A stretch of DNA of 64,000 nt from Rhizopus arrhizus (GCA_024220505.1 JAKZZE010000037.1:62001-126000), one strand, 5' to 3'; shown: positions 30,313 to 41,862, numbered from the stretch's first letter. A program made the numbers and translations. Notes: generated by a model not told the origin, from the letters alone.

Positions 30313-33300
30313 TATAGTATTTTGTGAATAACCACGTATACTTCATGCTGATTAATATTGTTCTTGATTTCGTATAAAGATGCATCCTTGTCTTGTAACT
30401 TTGACCAATCAATATTATCAGTGATAGAAGTAAGGACTTGAATGTTTGACGTACAGTAGCGGACAAAACTGGTGCACAAAACTTTTTTTCAGCTTTTAAC
30501 TACCATTACCTGCTCATGGTAGTTGCAATAGTCATGAAACTGTACTAGAAGGAGGATATACTAGTCATTGTAATTTATGTATGTTCTAAGCATGACAGTG
30601 TTAAAACTGAGCGATGAGCGTGCTTTAAATTTATAAAATTTTATATTTTCTAAAAACCGCAAAAGTGGCTAAGACCTTAGACTTTATATAATCATCTCAT
30701 CTCTTGATATCATCGGATGTTCTTCTTTGCATATGCTAATAATATGCGTGTATATCATTTTCAGTAAAAGAACCCGGCTCTTTAACTATTCTTTTCCAAA
30801 GATCATCGACCCTTTTTGATCTAGTGTCGTATCATCATACCTTTGCCATCAATTGCCACCTGGCATGCTTAAGCGGACTTAGGCCGGGATTAGTGGCGGC
30901 TAAACTTGTAGCACAGAAGCGCTGTTATCAAATATTGAGTTTGTGACATGCGTTGACTTGTGCCTTGTGTCATTGTCATACTGAAACGAGAGATTACGAC
31001 GTTTTAGACTACTATACGCTAGGCTTTTGTGGTATGAAGTAAGCGAAATATATGTGTATATTTATGAGTTCATTATACCATCGTATACCTGACACACATA
31101 TTCTGGTCCTCAATATCTAATACAGCCTTAAAACATAACAGAGCAGCCAGCATGCTTCATTGTTTGATCACCGTGAAAAAATCGCTAAGGTTGCTCGACT
31201 TGCTTTCAATATTAGTGTATACTGTCTGCATCCATAATGTTCATATTTGTTTCATTGCTAAAGATAGCAGACTTTCAGCCCTCTATAGTATACAATGGCT
31301 TGTTGTGATACCACATTCATCGCTTTTTCCGACTTATACAGCTGATGAAATTCTTCGATTCCTTACTTCCAGACTCAAAATCTAGCTTCCTACTGTGCCT
31401 TTAGACTGACAGTCTGCTAACACTGTATCTTAAGGTCCTCAAAATGTGCTGAGCATCAGGAACTGTGTGTAGCGGACCTTGTCCAAGCTCTAGGTTGATG
31501 ACTGAACTAATAACTTTTCAGGCTAATAGCGGAATACCTTCATGATCACAAGACATTAAGTTTCTTTCTTCCCTCTTTCTCCTGTTGATTGTCCATTTAG
31601 AGATTCTTGTTACTCTAGGAATATCTGTTGTCGTACGAACTAAGTGTATTCGAGATCTCAGAGTTTCGTTTTTACAGTTGCTTATTTTCTTAAACATATA
31701 AGGCTAGTACTTTGTTATAGTGAATAGGGTAAAAACAAAAGGGGGGGCTCAATGGGAAATACAAAATAAGTACAGTTTTATATATTTTTTAAGAGCTACT
31801 AGAATTTACTAATCTGCTGTGAAATCTGAAAGCAAACGGGAGAGATTTGGGGAAAATTGAAAGAAGGCTAGACAAGCACTACATTTTTGGCGAAAATTGA
31901 AATATGCAAAAAATCACTAAAAATGACCTTATGCCTGAGGGATGTCCGGCACAGTTCCGGTTTACATAACGTAATGTATATTTTAGACTGTCTTTCAGAT
32001 GGTATATACCACAAAAGTCGCAGACATATGGCGGAGATACAATGTTAATTTTAAGTTTTGTGCACCAGTTTTGTCCGCTACTGTAGCAACAGAATGTCTA
32101 GACAAAGCGTCTGCAGCAGAATTCGTTCTTCCCGGAACATGGATTATTTCAAATTGATAGCTTTGAAGAAACACTGCCCAACGCCAAATCCTTTGAGTAA
32201 CATCATCCTTGACATTCTGTATCCATTGCAAGCTAGAGTGGTCAGTGTAGATATAGAATGTTTTGCGTTCCAGAAATGGACGAAATGTTTTGATACGAAA
32301 AATGATTGATAAGCATTCTTGTTCACGAGCCGAATATCTTTGCTTATGAATTGTAAGAGCACGAGTCGCATAGGCTAAAGGGTAAGGAGCCTTATCATAC
32401 TTTCGGCATAAAATAACAGCAATACCCGCAGAAGTAGCAGCATCCGTATGAAGCTCAAACGGTCTTGAAAAATCCGGCTGTTTGAGAGTGGGTAAAAGAC
32501 ACAAATCTTCCTTTAGAGAGTCGAAAGCTTGCTGTTGTTCCTTTGACCATATGAAAGGAGTGTCCTTTTTCTTCAGCCTTCTTACCGGTTCCGTTTTAAT
32601 TTGGTACTGACTGATAAAGCGTTGATAAACACCTGTCCTACCCAAGAAACGCTCCAATTCAGTTAAGCTTGTAGGTGTTCCATAATTTAGAATTGGCTTG
32701 ATTTTATCCGGGCTAGCACTAACACCTTGTTTGGAGACAATGAAACCAAGATATTCAACCGTATCTAAACAAAATTGAGATTTTGACAGTTTGATTGATA
32801 AATTTGCATTTTTCAATTGTGTAAGAACCTGGCACAAATGTTGTTTGTGTCCGTCAACCGAATGACTGTAAACAATTAAATCATCTTGATACGCAGAAGC
32901 AAAAGAGTAGCGGAAAGAACCCAAGACCTTGTCCATGAGCGATTGAAATACTGCAGGCGCGATCTTCATACCCATAGGCATGACAGTAAAGACATAGGTT
33001 CCGTTCACAGTAACCAAGGCGGTTTTTTCTTTGTGCTCTTGCTTGATTGGAATTTGAAAATATCCTTGTGCTAAATCAAGTTTAGAAAAGACTTCTGCTT
33101 GTCCCAACGATTGTAGTAGATGATGCATGTTGGGGAAAGGATACTTGATAGGTACAGCTACCAAATTAATGACAACTTAGTTACCACAAACTCGCATTGA
33201 TCCATCTGGTTTTTGTCCGGGGCGTACCTGTGAACCCCACTGTGTGAACTGAATTTTTTCCAAGAGACCTGACTCCACCATTTACTCTAACTTTTCATCT

Positions 33301-33445
33301 ATTTCGGCTTGAACATCAGGATAAAAAATACGCGGTTTGCTATAAATTGGCTTGCTATCACCAGTGTCTATTGTAAATTCAATAAGATGAGTCACAGAAG
33401 GTCGATTGGGATCTTTGGCAATGACATCGCCAAATTGGTCTAGAA
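30313..33445 (-). pseudogene. Gypsy-2 pol fragment (RT-RNase H), stops, interrupted by Tc1-a copy 2
   Basis: Minus-strand relic. Begins next to its LTR (33446) with a region like LIEFTIDTGDSKPIYSKP, so gag and protease are gone. Stops occur after EIDEKLE and VCGN. From 33164 to 32086 the frame is open: RT blocks SKLDLAQGYFQIPI and MPMGMKIAPAVF, the catalytic box reads YQDD in place of YLDD/YVDD, then RNase H (LHTDAATSAG, YTDHSSLQW) to ADALSRHSV. Tc1-a copy 2 (30454-32083) splits it; the continuation is at 30451-30313. Same family group as Gypsy-3. Confidence 0.83.
30454..32083 (-). mobile_element. Tc1-a copy 2 (no Tc1-b insertion)
   Basis: 1630 bp, opposite orientation to copy 1, flanked by TA and by the same CAGTAGCGGACAAAACTGG ends. 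It contains the uninterrupted empty site for Tc1-b at about 31262-31270. No open transposase remains. Confidence 0.88.
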
Positions 33446-34024
33446 TGTTATGTCCTGGTAAAGTAATTAAGGATAACAATAAAACCAAAGAATACTTTTT
33501 GAGACTGAACTTTATTTAAGACAATCTTAATTGTTAAAAAGAAATCATTACAAAGTCTACTATTTATATTCTTCTATCAGTTGGCGGGTAAATGAGTAGT
33601 TATGAGCGTAGATCCAATAATTGACATGTTTGATTGAAGAATGATCACTGAATCGATTATGAAAATTTTTAATTCGTTGTTTTTATAGATCTTATTGTTC
33701 TTTAACTGATCTGGGAGAATTGTCCCGTCTTCATTGAGAGGAAAGATATATTTATATGAAATGCCTCCAGTCAGATCATAGTTGACTAGGTACCTGATCC
33801 ATTATTATTCATTTACAGAAATGATGAATAGTAAAGGTCATGACTTATTTATTGTTCATGTTTACTTTATAGAATGAATCTAATTGTGATAGTTTTATAT
33901 AAAAAAGAAGAAGAATATATTTTATTTGATAAAGATTTAAATTATTATCTTTTATCAATTTTAATATACTTCTTTTAGTTGTGATTATTCAATGTCCGTT
34001 ATGATCAGACGCTGTTCTACAACA
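33446..34024 (-). repeat. LTR of Gypsy-2 (LTR1, minus)
   Basis: 579 bp, TG...CA, reading on the minus strand from TGTTGTAGAACAGCG to GGACATAACA, with AATAAAG before the 3' part. Adjacent to the pol relic. Forms a near-perfect inverted pair with the LTR starting at 34120. Confidence 0.82.
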
Positions 34025-34119
34025 CCAACGTCCAATATGCAACCTATCAGTGAAGATCTCCGTAATCGTATCATCAGCTGCTTAAAAAGCGGATACTCTA
34101 TATCAAAAACAGTAAAAAT
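34025..34119 (+). pseudogene. Tc1 transposase N-terminal fragment between two inverted LTRs
   Basis: 95 bp encoding MQPISEDLRNRIISCLKSGY and onwards from ATG at 34036, typical of the first helix-turn-helix of Tc1 transposases. Both sides are LTRs of one family in opposite orientation, so this is a leftover of the insertion target. Confidence 0.6.
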
Positions 34120-34977
34120 TGTTGTAGAACAGCGTCTGATCATAACGGACATTGAATAATCACAACTAAAAGAAGTATATTAAAATTGATAAAAGATAAT
34201 AATTTAAATCTTTATCAAATAAAATATATTCTTCTTCTTTTTTATATAAAACTATCACAATTAGATTCATTCTATAAAGTAAACATGAACAATAAATAAG
34301 TCATGACCTTTACTATTCATCATTTCTGTAAATGAATAATAATGGATCAGGTACCTAGTCAACTTTGATCTGACTGGAGGCATTTCATATAAATACAGTA
34401 GGTCAAAAAATTGCTGCAAGGAATCCATTTTTCTCAATTTTTGTAGCGTACATCCTGCCACAATGGTACAAACTGCCTCTGTTTCCACATAGTAAATTTC
34501 CTACATGTCTTGAAAAATCCGAAAGAGTTTAAGCCCTATTGGATAAGTATTGAAGGAAGTATGAGGCGCGCAATTTGAAAATTTGAAAAAACGAAGATTT
34601 GAACGCAATGAATTTATTTATTAATATTTAGTTGATCCTCCTTTTCTATTAATAACCTCTTGAATTCTTACCGGCATGCTATCGATGTACCTTTGGCAAA
34701 GTTCTTTATCAAATTCATTCCATGCTTTTTGTACTCGTTCCCAAAGCTCATCCGTATTCTTTGCTCTACGTTCGTAACAGCTGAGCTTTAACTTCAGCTG
34801 ATGCCATACATGTTCTATTGGATTTAAGTCCGGACTCTGAGCTGGCCAATCGTTAATATAACTCTATTGGTGACTATTCAACCAGGCTACTGTAGATTTT
34901 ATCTTGTGCTTTGGGTCATTATCATGCTGAAAGTAAATGTAGGACCAGTCGGAATTATAGTGCTCCATAGTATCACG

Positions 34978-35064
34978 TGTGATATATGAATTATCTGAAC
35001 TTGAATATAATAAAAATTACCTTTTTCTCTACTACTTATAAGTCCTACGCAGTCCCATAATACA
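34978..35064 (+). repeat. 5' LTR of Gypsy-3 (87 bp)
   Basis: TGTGATATATG...CCCATAATACA. Unusually short for a Ty3/gypsy LTR. Confidence 0.93.
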
Positions 35065-35316
35065 TGGTGAGGCTCCCAACTAACTGCCAACATTAAGAGG
35101 TCCAATTTATATACAAACAGTTATCCAAATAAGCGTATACGTCGTTTCTCATCACCTGCACGTCTACTTTCTCCTTTACTGCTTCCTACTTCCGAACTTT
35201 ATACTTGGGACGACTTAGGACTTTCTCAAACACTTACTCCACGACGAACAAGTTTTTCTTCTTACTCTTCGTCCTCTACTTATCACACCGTACCCACATA
35301 TTTTATATCAGAAAAA

Positions 35317-38300
35317 ATGTCTGGATCGGCAACAACACCACAGCACTCTTACAACATCCCTGGTGCAACCACGGAATTTTCACAATACTTAGCCCATGAA
35401 AAAGCTAAGACTATCCCAGTCAACAACTATGATCTCAACAACAGCCTTCGAGTTTGGTTTTTAGAATTCGAACAGCAAGCCCTGGTACATGGTATTGATG
35501 ACTTGAATATTTGCTCTTTCCACTTGACGAAGTATATGCCTCTCGTTATTCAAAGGTGGATTCCAACATTGCCTGTCACAGTTAGAAAAAATTTTTCTCT
35601 TTTAAAAGAAGCCCTACTCAACCGTTTCGGTATGGATGCGGAGGATGAAAATAGACTCCTTCTTAAACAGTTGAAACAATGTAAACAGTTACCTAGAGAA
35701 TCCATTCGATTACATGCAGCAAAGTGGGAACATTTGCTTAGTTTGATCACTGATAAGTTCTCAGCACAAACTAAGATCTCATTTTTTATTCAGTCCTTGG
35801 AACAAAGAGATACTCGTCTAACTTTAACTTCTTTAGTTGCTGCCCTTAACATCAACACTGTTGATGATGTTATCCAGCAAGCTATTAACTTGGAAGTGAG
35901 AGCTAAGCTTTTGGATGTACCCGAGACTATGGAGACTAACTCTGATGTTGTACCTATGGAGATTGATTATATCAATAGACATAACAACAAACAATACAGT
36001 AGCAAAAAGAAACAATTCAACAATTACAACAATCACAACAACAAACTTAAGGGACATGGAAATGCTCATCAACAGCAGTCTGAAAAGGCTCCTCGCTTGT
36101 ATGATCGACATGGCAACCCAGTTTGTGGTTACTGTTTTCAGCACCATCGTACTATTGATTGCAGTCAACACCAAGGCAAGCGTAGATTTGCCAAAAACAG
36201 CAAGAAGTACAATGTTCACACTGTCGATACTATCTCGGTTACTCAAGAAGGTGTAGTCAATTTAGATACACCGATGCGAGTGGTCAATTCGGATACTATT
36301 ATTGCACAACCCAGTATTAACCATGTGAACTACCAACACACCAACACACCTATTTCTTATTTGAGTATAGGAAAAACGAAGATCCAAATTTTGTGGGATA
36401 CAGGATCAGCTATTACGTGTATTGCCAAGAGCGTAACTGATAAACTTAAACTACCTGTAGACAAATCTCAAATTATTCTCTATACTGATGTGAATAGAAA
36501 TGCTAACAAGACTCATGGTGTAATCAAACTGGATGTTTTCAACACAACACTTAAACTTCATGTCATTGATGAATTAGCTCGAGATGTTATTATTGGGTAT
36601 GATACTATGCGTCTATGGAAGGCAATGATAGATACAACCAGGCAGGTCATATCCCTTTCTATTCAAAATGTACAACATGTAGTAAAATTTCTGGTCAATC
36701 CTAATTTGGATGTTTCGAATACGGCAAATTCAGTTTGCTACACGTCTATTCAGCCACAGATAGATAAATTGTTGGTAAAGTACAACTCTATTATTCCTGC
36801 AGACAATGATAAGCCGTCCACTACGGATCTCGTTGAATTTACTATTGATACAGGAGATTCGCCACCGGTATATTCAGCTCCTAGAGTTTATCACCCAGAT
36901 ATTCAGAAGAAGATCGATGAGAAACTTGAAAAACTGGTTAAGAATGGTATTGTCTCAAAGGTTACTTTTTCTGAATGGGGTTCCAACGTATCGGCTGTGC
37001 CTAAACCAGATGGTGATATTCGTCCGTGCGGCAACTATGTGAAGCTCAACTCAATTACTCAGACAATCAAATATCCGTTTGTTCATATACATCATGCTTT
37101 GCAGTCATTAGGTAAATCTATCATTTTTTCCAAAATAGATTTGGCATCAGGATATTATGCCATAAAAATTGCTGAAGAAGACAAGAAGAAAACTGCACTG
37201 GTCACTACTAATGGAACTTACATTTTCAACTTTATGCCTTTCGGTCTCAAGAATGCTCCTGCCGTGTTTCAGTCTCTGATGGACCGCGTACTAGGCCCAC
37301 TGAAATACACTACAGCTATAGCATATCTTGACGATGTGATCATTCATTCTAGCTCGGTGGAACAGCACATAATTGATTTAGAAAATGTTTTACGTAGAAT
37401 CCAATCTGCCAATCTATCTATCAACAGAAAAAAGTGTGCTTTCGGAATGAAATCTATTGAATTTTTAGGCTTTATAGTGTCTGATCGAGGAATTTCGGCC
37501 AACCCAGATAAGATCAAAGCTATACAAGTCCTTCCAGCTCCCACCAGTCTCAAGGAAATAGAACAATTTCTAGGCGTCTGTGGTGTATATCAGAAATTCA
37601 TAAGTAACTATCAAGTCATTGCTGAACCTCTTAGGCGTCTCAAGAAGAAAGATGTTGAATTTGTCTGGGCTGAAGAACAACAACAGGCATTTGAAACCTT
37701 GAAAGATCGGTTAGCAACACTTCCAACGCTTGTCCAACCAGATTTCAAACGACCTTTTGAATTGCACTGTGATGCGGCCACTACTTCTGGTATAGGTGTT
37801 ATATTGTGTCAACGCGACGATGATGAAGCTATTTATCCAATTTCCTTTTCTTCACGTTCAATAACCAAATTTGAGCAGAAGTATTCTATTCGTGAATTAG
37901 AAGCATTAAGCATCGTTTGGGGAATTAAGAAAAATCGTATCTATTTGGAATCAGGGCATTTTTTGGTCTATACTGATCATAGTTCTTTACAATGGCTCCT
38001 CTCCACTAATCAGGACAAACAACCTCGTTTATGGCGCTGGTGTCTCTTCTTGCAGGCATATTCATTTGATGTAAAGTATATACCTGGACACAAGAATGTC
38101 GTTGCCGATATGCTCTCAAGAAATCCATTGCCAAATGTTGCAGCTATCTCTGCGGGTGTTCCTTGGTATGAAGAATCCTGGTGGGTTACTGAACAAGCTA
38201 AAGACAATCAACTAGCTATTATCATAAATCAACTTCAGGCCGGTAGTACAGCTGACAAGACGTTACATTTGCATAAAGGCATACTGTGCAAAAAGGTTAA

Positions 38301-39426
38301 GTACAGCAACAAAGCGACTCATTACAAAATGGCTCCTGCACACATGGTCAGTAAAATCATTGAGTTTTATCATGCTTCACAGTTTGCTGGTCATGGTGGT
38401 TCGAACAAGACATATAAGGCTATCCAACATGCTCGAATATATTTTGCTGAAATGGAGAAGACAATCACGGTGTTCATCAAGTCCTGTTTACCATGTCAAC
38501 AAATAAAAGGTGATCGCTCTAAACAATTCCCGCTTTCTTCAACAGTTGGCTCTCGACCTTTTCAGAAGATTGCTATGGACTATTTTGGACCGTTACCTAC
38601 AAGCAATACGAACAATAAATATGTGCTAGTGATCATTGATACTTTTACGCGTTATGTAGAATTGTATCCAGTTGCAAGTACCAATACTATGGAGTTGGCA
38701 AAAGTTTTTTATTACGGGTTTGTTCTGCGTCATGGTATACCTGATATCTGTCTGCAAGATAATGGATCATCTTTTGCTAGCGAATTCAATCAACAATTAG
38801 CTGTGTTCGCAGGCATTCAATTACAGTTCACTCCTCCTTACGTGGCATCTTCCAATGGTCTGGTGGAACGATTTATGAAAACTTTGAGGCAGATGATCTT
38901 GCTTTATTGTTCACAAGAAAACATCAAGAGTAATTGGGATGTACACCTCCGGTTAATTCGCTTCGTATACAATAATATGTATCACTCTTCAATCAAAACA
39001 AGTCCATTTGAATTGGTCCATGGTCGGAAAGCTCAAAGCCCAATGTTTATTACAGATTCTCAGGAAAACGTCAAGTATCCAGCTCAGTACAGAAATGCGG
39101 AAACACCTCAGTCTCACTTTGCAAAGGAACTTGAAGAAAATCTCAACACTGCTTTTGAAATAGTGTACGAGCAAATGAAAACTTATGACAATTCGATTGA
39201 CTATCAAGCATTCAAGCAAGGTGACAAGGTTCTCATTTTTAACATGCAACTCTCGACTATCGCCAAACCAAGAAAGTTAGCCTTTGACTGGTATGGTCCG
39301 TTTTTTGTTGAAGACGTTCTTTCAAGCACTCGGTACAATTTGAAGAATTGTGAAACTGGAAAAACCTTATCAAATATGCATATCTCCTTGCTCAAGCCTT
39401 TTTATGAATGCAATCTACTTTATTGA
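35317..39426 (+). CDS. Gypsy-3 Gag-Pol polyprotein, intact
   Basis: 1369 residues from ATG 35317 (MSGSATTPQH), 252 bp after the LTR. Gag in about the first 220 residues, one zinc knuckle CGYCFQHHRTIDC near 268, protease WDTGSAITC near 362, RT with SKIDLASGYYAIKI, MPFGLKNAPAVF and YLDD (about 672), RNase H with HCDAATTSG and YTDHSSLQW, integrase with a HHCC region (HASQFAGH...CLPC) and acidic residues in MDYFGP, LQDNGSS and SNGLVERF. The C-terminus has a GPY/F-like WYGPFF and ends LKPFYECNLLY; no chromodomain is seen. Gag and Pol are one continuous frame, so no ribosomal frameshift is needed. The product would build particles, copy the RNA and integrate it. Confidence 0.93.
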   Translation: MSGSATTPQHSYNIPGATTEFSQYLAHEKAKTIPVNNYDLNNSLRVWFLEFEQQALVHGIDDLNICSFHLTKYMPLVIQRWIPTLPVTVRKNFSLLKEALLNRFGMDAEDENRLLLKQLKQCKQLPRESIRLHAAKWEHLLSLITDKFSAQTKISFFIQSLEQRDTRLTLTSLVAALNINTVDDVIQQAINLEVRAKLLDVPETMETNSDVVPMEIDYINRHNNKQYSSKKKQFNNYNNHNNKLKGHGNAHQQQSEKAPRLYDRHGNPVCGYCFQHHRTIDCSQHQGKRRFAKNSKKYNVHTVDTISVTQEGVVNLDTPMRVVNSDTIIAQPSINHVNYQHTNTPISYLSIGKTKIQILWDTGSAITCIAKSVTDKLKLPVDKSQIILYTDVNRNANKTHGVIKLDVFNTTLKLHVIDELARDVIIGYDTMRLWKAMIDTTRQVISLSIQNVQHVVKFLVNPNLDVSNTANSVCYTSIQPQIDKLLVKYNSIIPADNDKPSTTDLVEFTIDTGDSPPVYSAPRVYHPDIQKKIDEKLEKLVKNGIVSKVTFSEWGSNVSAVPKPDGDIRPCGNYVKLNSITQTIKYPFVHIHHALQSLGKSIIFSKIDLASGYYAIKIAEEDKKKTALVTTNGTYIFNFMPFGLKNAPAVFQSLMDRVLGPLKYTTAIAYLDDVIIHSSSVEQHIIDLENVLRRIQSANLSINRKKCAFGMKSIEFLGFIVSDRGISANPDKIKAIQVLPAPTSLKEIEQFLGVCGVYQKFISNYQVIAEPLRRLKKKDVEFVWAEEQQQAFETLKDRLATLPTLVQPDFKRPFELHCDAATTSGIGVILCQRDDDEAIYPISFSSRSITKFEQKYSIRELEALSIVWGIKKNRIYLESGHFLVYTDHSSLQWLLSTNQDKQPRLWRWCLFLQAYSFDVKYIPGHKNVVADMLSRNPLPNVAAISAGVPWYEESWWVTEQAKDNQLAIIINQLQAGSTADKTLHLHKGILCKKVKYSNKATHYKMAPAHMVSKIIEFYHASQFAGHGGSNKTYKAIQHARIYFAEMEKTITVFIKSCLPCQQIKGDRSKQFPLSSTVGSRPFQKIAMDYFGPLPTSNTNNKYVLVIIDTFTRYVELYPVASTNTMELAKVFYYGFVLRHGIPDICLQDNGSSFASEFNQQLAVFAGIQLQFTPPYVASSNGLVERFMKTLRQMILLYCSQENIKSNWDVHLRLIRFVYNNMYHSSIKTSPFELVHGRKAQSPMFITDSQENVKYPAQYRNAETPQSHFAKELEENLNTAFEIVYEQMKTYDNSIDYQAFKQGDKVLIFNMQLSTIAKPRKLAFDWYGPFFVEDVLSSTRYNLKNCETGKTLSNMHISLLKPFYECNLLY

Positions 39427-39500
39427 GAATTTACATAGTTATCTTATATTTCTTACATTATCTTTATTATATGTTATACTTCTCTCAATCTACGGGGGAA

Positions 39501-39587
39501 TGTGATATATGAATTATCTGAACTTGAATATAATAAAAATTACCTTTTTCTCTACTACTTATAAGTCCTACGCAGTCCCATAATACA
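39501..39587 (+). repeat. 3' LTR of Gypsy-3 (87 bp)
   Basis: Identical to the 5' LTR by eye. Confidence 0.93.
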
Positions 39588-40733
39588 CACGAAGCGTGGT
39601 GTTCAAATTATGCTGGTAAACATCCGAATAAATGCTTCCATCGTAAATTTGGCAGTCATATCCTGGACTTCCGCATGTTATACAGCCTCACGTCATCAAC
39701 TTGCTAGCTCTATGCTTGACTGTAAATTTCAGGTCACGATGTTGAAAAAGACCACTTGGCCTTTTCCAATAGTAGTTACCACCATCAGATCCCCATACAT
39801 TGATCTCAGATTCATTAAAGAATACCGTTTATTGTCAGTCGTCTACTGTCTAATCCTGATGATCGTTGACACATTCTAACTGATGCTACATATGTGCTTT
39901 TGTCGGAAATAGCTTCTTTTTTTCTATTGAAAAATGGAACTCCATTGATTTCAGTACCTTAATTGCTGACTGGTATGAGATATCATAGCCAAGTTCAGCC
40001 AGCTCCCGGCATACCTCTTTGGCAGTATTTGGAACCCCTTTAACGAATTTTCTTTTGCTTAACCGCTTCGTCACTTTGGAGTTTATTGTAGGTCTACCAC
40101 CTGTATTTATTGTCCTGTTTAAAAACAACCTTCTAAAGTAACTACTAACAGTTGATTTATGTACTCCAGTCTCCTTAGCAATAGCGTACGCTGATGTGGG
40201 CTCAGTTAATGCTTGTTTGAGATTGTTTACTTTCTCGTTTGATAGTCGTTTAGGCATGTGGTTGATGATAGGGTAAAAAAGATAAATAGTGCAAGCAAGA
40301 CAATTTAAAATTTAAAATAAAGGAATTGCAAGCGTCTTTATATACTGCTAACATTCTTACGATGTCAAGGATGTGAATTCATACGATAACAATCGGCTAG
40401 GTCGTATTAAAATTCGTTATTCCAAACATATGTAAACAAGTAAAAAATGCCAGATGTTTATAACATTCCCTTTAACTATATCAAATTCCGCCAATAACCA
40501 TTGTCCATATCAGATAATCGACGAATAAATGCCCTTTCTAGTGAGGTACAAACGATCAAAGTTTGAGATAGTTTGGTGCAGTATCCATAGACAACCAGCT
40601 GTAAAACCGGTATTTTGCAATTCCTTGCAGCAATTTTTTGACCTACTGTATATCTTTCCTCTCAATGAAGACGGGACAATTCTCCCAGATCAGTTAAAGA
40701 ACAATAAGATCTATAAAAACAACGAATTAAAAA

Positions 40734-41194
40734 TGTTTTAATCGCAAGATTAAATAAAAAATTAAACAAAAAAACAATAGCAGCAATATAAAATTAAAAT
40801 CCTTCTTTATTGCAGATTTCTTTATATTGCGAAAAGGCCTCGCTTTATGGATCAAAAGTTGGCATCTATTTATATTCTTTGTGAGCGTAGATATAAAAGA
40901 TATAGACTCGGTCACGATGTCGTGCTGAAGAACCAATGATTAAGCTAAAGCTTGTCGATGTTCTAATATATGCATCTGAAGTTGAACAATAGAAATAATA
41001 ACCAGTCAATTAACTTTGATCTAATTACTTTTGGGGTTGACAATTGATTAGACTCTCTAGGATGACAGATATTGATCTTATTGTTCTAAATTTGGAAAAG
41101 TGTGGAATTGTTCAATCATAGTTTAATCTTTTTGTGTATCGTTATTTATTTTAATACAACTGATATCATATAGAAAATAACTATGTTTACAACA
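40734..41194 (-). repeat. Solo LTR inside LTR2
   Basis: 461 bp, TG...CA, flanked by AAAAA (40729-40733 and 41195-41199). The AATAAAG position suggests minus orientation. Produced by LTR-LTR recombination of a former element. Confidence 0.75.
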
Positions 41195-41419
41195 AAAAAT
41201 TTTCATAATCGATTCAGTGATCGTTCTTCAATCAAACATGTCAATTATTGGATCTACGCTCATAACTACTCATTTACCCGCCAACTGATAGAAGAATATA
41301 AATAGTAGACTTTGTAATGATTTCTTTTTAACAATTAAGATTGTCTTAAATAAAGTTCAGTCTCAAAAAGTATTCTTTGGTTTTTATCGCTACCTTAATT
41401 ACTTTACCAAGACATAACA

Positions 41420-41857
41420 GTTGGTACACTTTTATATAGCAGTTAGCTCCTGTAGATGTAAGTAAAATGGCAAAAAAGGAAAGAAAAACATACTTTGAGC
41501 ATTGAAAAATAAAAAGAAATCTTTTATGGTGGCTTACGCGCTGTGACGAGCAAGATTATAAGCTGATATTGAAATATTTGAAACGGTCCCAAAATTGTAC
41601 AAGTGTAGTCGGCATTTGTAAACGGTCATAACTCCATCAAAACTGATTTTATCGCCGACTAAATAATATTAGCAAAACGCCAAGAAGATATACTTTCGAA
41701 TGATGTATAACATGCTGTAGCTTATTTATCGTTTTAGTGTTGATAAATCCTACTGAAGCAAAAAATGCAAAACACTTGTACAATTTCGTGAGCCACTGTA
41801 CTTCTTTTAGTTGTGATTATTCAATGTCCGTTATGATCAGATGCTGTTCTACAACAT
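41420..41857. mobile_element. Tc1-like end fragment and LTR fragment
   Basis: 41420-41798 ends in TTCGTGAGCCACTG followed by TA, a Tc1-type terminus, with ATTGTACAAGTG repeated inside. 41801-41857 matches the first 57 bp of LTR1/LTR2 on the minus strand. Left borders are unclear. Confidence 0.4.
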
Positions 41858-41862
41858 AGAAT

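Larger units (their letters stand above)
34978..39587 (+). mobile_element. Gypsy-3: young Ty3/gypsy element with 87-bp LTRs
   Basis: 4610 bp inserted in Tc1-d with a 4-bp duplication CACG (34974-34977 and 39588-39591). LTRs are identical over 87 bp. The primer site starts directly after the 5' LTR (TGGTGAGGCTCCC), and a purine tract (ACGGGGGAA) precedes the 3' LTR. The single ORF is intact, so the element appears recently active. Confidence 0.93.
34621..40257 (-). pseudogene. Tc1-d transposase, split by Gypsy-3 and mutated
   Basis: Starts ATG at 40257 (MPKRLSNEKV). HTH region up to about 39886, then a frameshifted stretch with FFNESEINVWGSDG, where the first catalytic Asp is Asn (39814-39816). 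Gypsy-3 interrupts at 39588/34977; the rest continues YFQHDNDPKHK..., DWPAQSPDLNPIEHVW and ends GGSTKY with TAA at 34621-34623. In-frame stops follow KLMT and LNSHQ. Non-functional. Confidence 0.85.
34396..40648 (-). mobile_element. Tc1-d: Tc1-like element hosting Gypsy-3
   Basis: TA-flanked, with 29-bp inverted ends (34396-34424 and 40620-40648) beginning CAGTAGGTCAAAAAATTGCT. Removing Gypsy-3 (34978-39587 and one CACG) leaves about 1.64 kb, the usual Tc1 size. Confidence 0.9.
34120..41419 (+). repeat. Solo LTR (LTR2, plus) broken by Tc1-d/Gypsy-3 and by a second solo LTR
   Basis: Same LTR family as 33446-34024, opposite strand. Pieces 34120-34395, 40651-40728 and 41200-41419 add up to about the 579-bp length of LTR1, ending GACATAACA. 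Insertions: Tc1-d with TA at 34394-40650 and a solo LTR with AAAAA duplication at 40729-41199. Confidence 0.82.

Noticed and set aside
31152..31385. 77-codon ORF in Tc1-a copy 2
   Set aside because: No similarity to transposase; also present broken in copy 1, so it is chance.
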